DNA of 64,000 bases, taken from the NCBI GenBank assembly GCA_023433265.1, contig JAEZDR010000064.1, positions 1 through 64,000 on the forward strand, given 5' to 3'. The notes beneath the pieces were generated by a model, which was not told the DNA's origin, ran no database searches, and saw only the letters and a program-made list of their open reading frames with translations. The DNA is from Bacteroidota bacterium (GTDB taxonomy: Bacteria; Bacteroidota; Bacteroidia; Chitinophagales; Chitinophagaceae). Position 1 is the first letter of the stretch. Each line of letters opens with the position of its first letter. Of the stretch, positions 62,014 through 64,000 are shown in pieces. The position numbers and the translations under genes are program-made.

Positions 62014-64000
62014 ATGAAAAAAGCTACCCTCCTCCTGTTATCGTTGCTTTCAATCTACACCCTTAGCTATGCCCAAAGCTGGCAGTGGGGCAAAAGAGCC
62101 GGGAACGACGCTAATGGCTCGGGTACAATTGTCACAGATGAAGACCTCAAAGACATTACGGTAGACAACGCGGGCAATGTGTATTTCATCGCCACCGTGC
62201 AAGGCCAAGGAGGCGCAATATCCATTGATGGAAGACCTGGAACCTTTACCGGTTATGGTGGTCGTGACATATTGGTGTGCAGCTATACCTGCAACGGAAA
62301 TTTCAGATGGAAAAAAACGATTGGTGGAGCAGTAAATGATGGAAACAGCCATTTGTCAATTGGCACAGACACCCTTGGTAACGTGTTCTTTTCCGGCTTC
62401 GTTTCTCAATCTCCTTCAACACCGGCAAAATTCGACGCAGATACTACGTTGAGCACAGCGAATCCCAAGGGCTTTTTTGTAGCGAGGTACGATACTTCAG
62501 GTAACTTTAAGTGGCTGAGGATGCCTGCCCCGGATACAATTTCCTATATCACGAAAAGTCGCTATCCCATATTTGATATGTGGGTAAACAAGGATGGTAC
62601 CGTGGACTTATTGACTTTTATTCAACAAGGTGGACCCATTGGTAATAGTAACACGTTTTACGCTGACAGTTCCAGAGCCTACATTCTCAGTTACAGTCTC
62701 ACAGGCAATATCACACGTTTTATCAAGCCGCACCTTACGATGCGCTAATCATTTTCCGGTGACACGCTAACTCAAATCAGTTCTATTAGAATGGCGAGAA
62801 CTAACAATGGGAATTACATTCTTGCAGGAACTGTAAATTTTGGGGGCCCTCCTGATATCAACAAGTATCCCTTTTATATCGGTGGCCAGCAGGTGACGAG
62901 TCAAATGTTTGTTGGCTATTTTGATACAGATTGGAAGTATAAATGGATGAGGCAGGGAGGCTCTATTGGAGGTGGTTTTTTTGGAAGGCCGGCTGTGGAT
63001 GAGCAAAACAATATTTACCTGGGAGGGCAAGCTTCTCCCAACTTCATTTTTAATGGATATACTGTTACGAATACTCTGGGGTCTGGTGCAGTTCCACTTG
63101 TAGTAAAGCTGGATACATCTGGAAACAATATATGGATAAAAAATGCAAGTGCTTATCACGGTGTTTGGGGTATTTCACCAGTAGTCACCAATGGTGTTGT
63201 GTACATGCCGGGAAGCTACCCGAACACCCGGGTGACATGGGACAGTTACTCCATAGGTTCAGATGTAATGAACCAGGGATACGACCCATACTTAGCGAGA
63301 TTTAATGCTTTAACAGGTGCGGTGCTTGGTATTGACACGCTAAAAAGCAATACCGGTTTTTATGAGCGGTTCAACATGGCTGCAGCCGACAGCCGGGGCA
63401 ATGTGTACCTCGGCGGCTATATGGAATATAACCTCACCATCGGCACTACAGGTACCGGCATTGTTACGGCCGGTGGCCTCACGGATATGATGCTAATTAA
63501 GTACGGCAATGCTGGCTGTGCCGGTAGCGTTGTGCCCCTTAAACTGCTGTCGTTTACTGCCAGGCTACATACCAATGGCAAAGACGTACACTGCAACTGG
63601 AAAACCGAAAACGAGATCAACACAAGTAGCTTTGTTGTGCAGCGTAGCGCTGATGGAAAAGAGTTTACTGATGCTGGTACTGTGCAGGCGGCGGGCAACA
63701 GCAGCACCACACGTGAGTATGCATTCACCGACCCCGCTCCTTTTGTAAACAGCAGCACACTGTACTACCGCCTGCGTATGGAAGATAAGGACGGCAGCCT
63801 AACTTATAGCCATATGGCAAGAGTTAATCTGCCGCTGCAACAAGGAAGAATAAACGTCTTTCCCAATCCTGCAGCTAACCTCCTGCACGTAGAAGGCAGC
63901 GACATCAAAGAGATACAATTGCTGGATTACCTGGGAAGGTCAGTATATAAACTGGCAACCACAGGCAATCGCAATGCGTTGCATGTTGCACACCTTCCGG
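62014..64000 (+). pseudogene. T9SS beta-propeller protein, interrupted by in-frame TAA, partial
   Basis: The frame begins with a signal peptide (ending SYAQ) and is stopped by TAA at 62746-62748 after 244 codons, but continues in the same frame to the window end without another stop. The part before has SBBP-like propeller repeats (NAGNVYFIATVQGQGG, TLGNVFFSGF); the part after has the same type (EQNNIYLGGQ, SRGNVYLGGY), then a LLSFTARLHTNGKDVHCNWK segment and a T9SS type A domain start (VFPNPAANLLHVEG). One nonsense change or sequencing error is the simplest reading. The last residues lie outside the window. Confidence 0.8.

Overview
The window comes from a Bacteroidota genome, most likely of the Chitinophagaceae or a close relative. 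The reasons are several surface proteins ending in type IX secretion (T9SS) type A sorting domains, TAnnTTTG-type promoter elements, Bacteroidota-style FtsZ, FtsL, MraY and PASTA-PBP versions, a YtxJ (bacillithiol) protein, and many short lipoproteins. No tRNA, rRNA, CRISPR array, transposase or integrase was seen.

Left part (1-11 kb): two minus-strand secreted-protein genes, then three tandem plus-strand paralogues for secreted delta-60 beta-propeller proteins of about 800 aa. The third is broken by an in-frame TGA. They run convergently into the rpsF-rpsR-rplI operon. Every junction of the array carries a copy of the rplI terminator plus the 3' end of the rplI coding sequence, one of them with 41 codons preserved. 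This suggests repeated accretion or duplication at the rplI 3' end. The three promoters and that of the divergent T9SS gene share one layout: a 14-bp inverted repeat (ATGAY-N4-RTCAT), a 22-bp spacer, then a TAnnTTTG-like box.

11-24 kb: a DUF4197 lipoprotein, two paralogous unknown lipoproteins, another large lipoprotein, an XRE regulator, two small envelope proteins and a 2525-aa adhesin-like T9SS protein with three long internal beta-helix repeats. 24-35.8 kb: sugar uptake and phosphorylation (MFS permease plus ROK kinase), a kelch-propeller protein whose C-terminal module also ends the delta-60 proteins, glycogen synthesis (glgA-glgC), clpB, a beta-lactamase-fold protein that lacks the usual nucleophile, and hpf.

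35.9-52.2 kb: the complete division and cell wall (dcw) cluster on the minus strand in the order mraZ-rsmH-ftsL-PBP-murE-mraY-murD-ftsW-murG-murC-ftsQ-ftsA-ftsZ, with many overlapping start and stop codons. 52.5-64 kb: queA, a very large probable outer-membrane protein, queD-folE, mpl (peptidoglycan recycling), a 39-aa lipoprotein, ytxJ, an NAD(P)-binding protein, an orphan T9SS sorting domain, and a T9SS beta-propeller gene interrupted by an in-frame TAA and running off the right edge.
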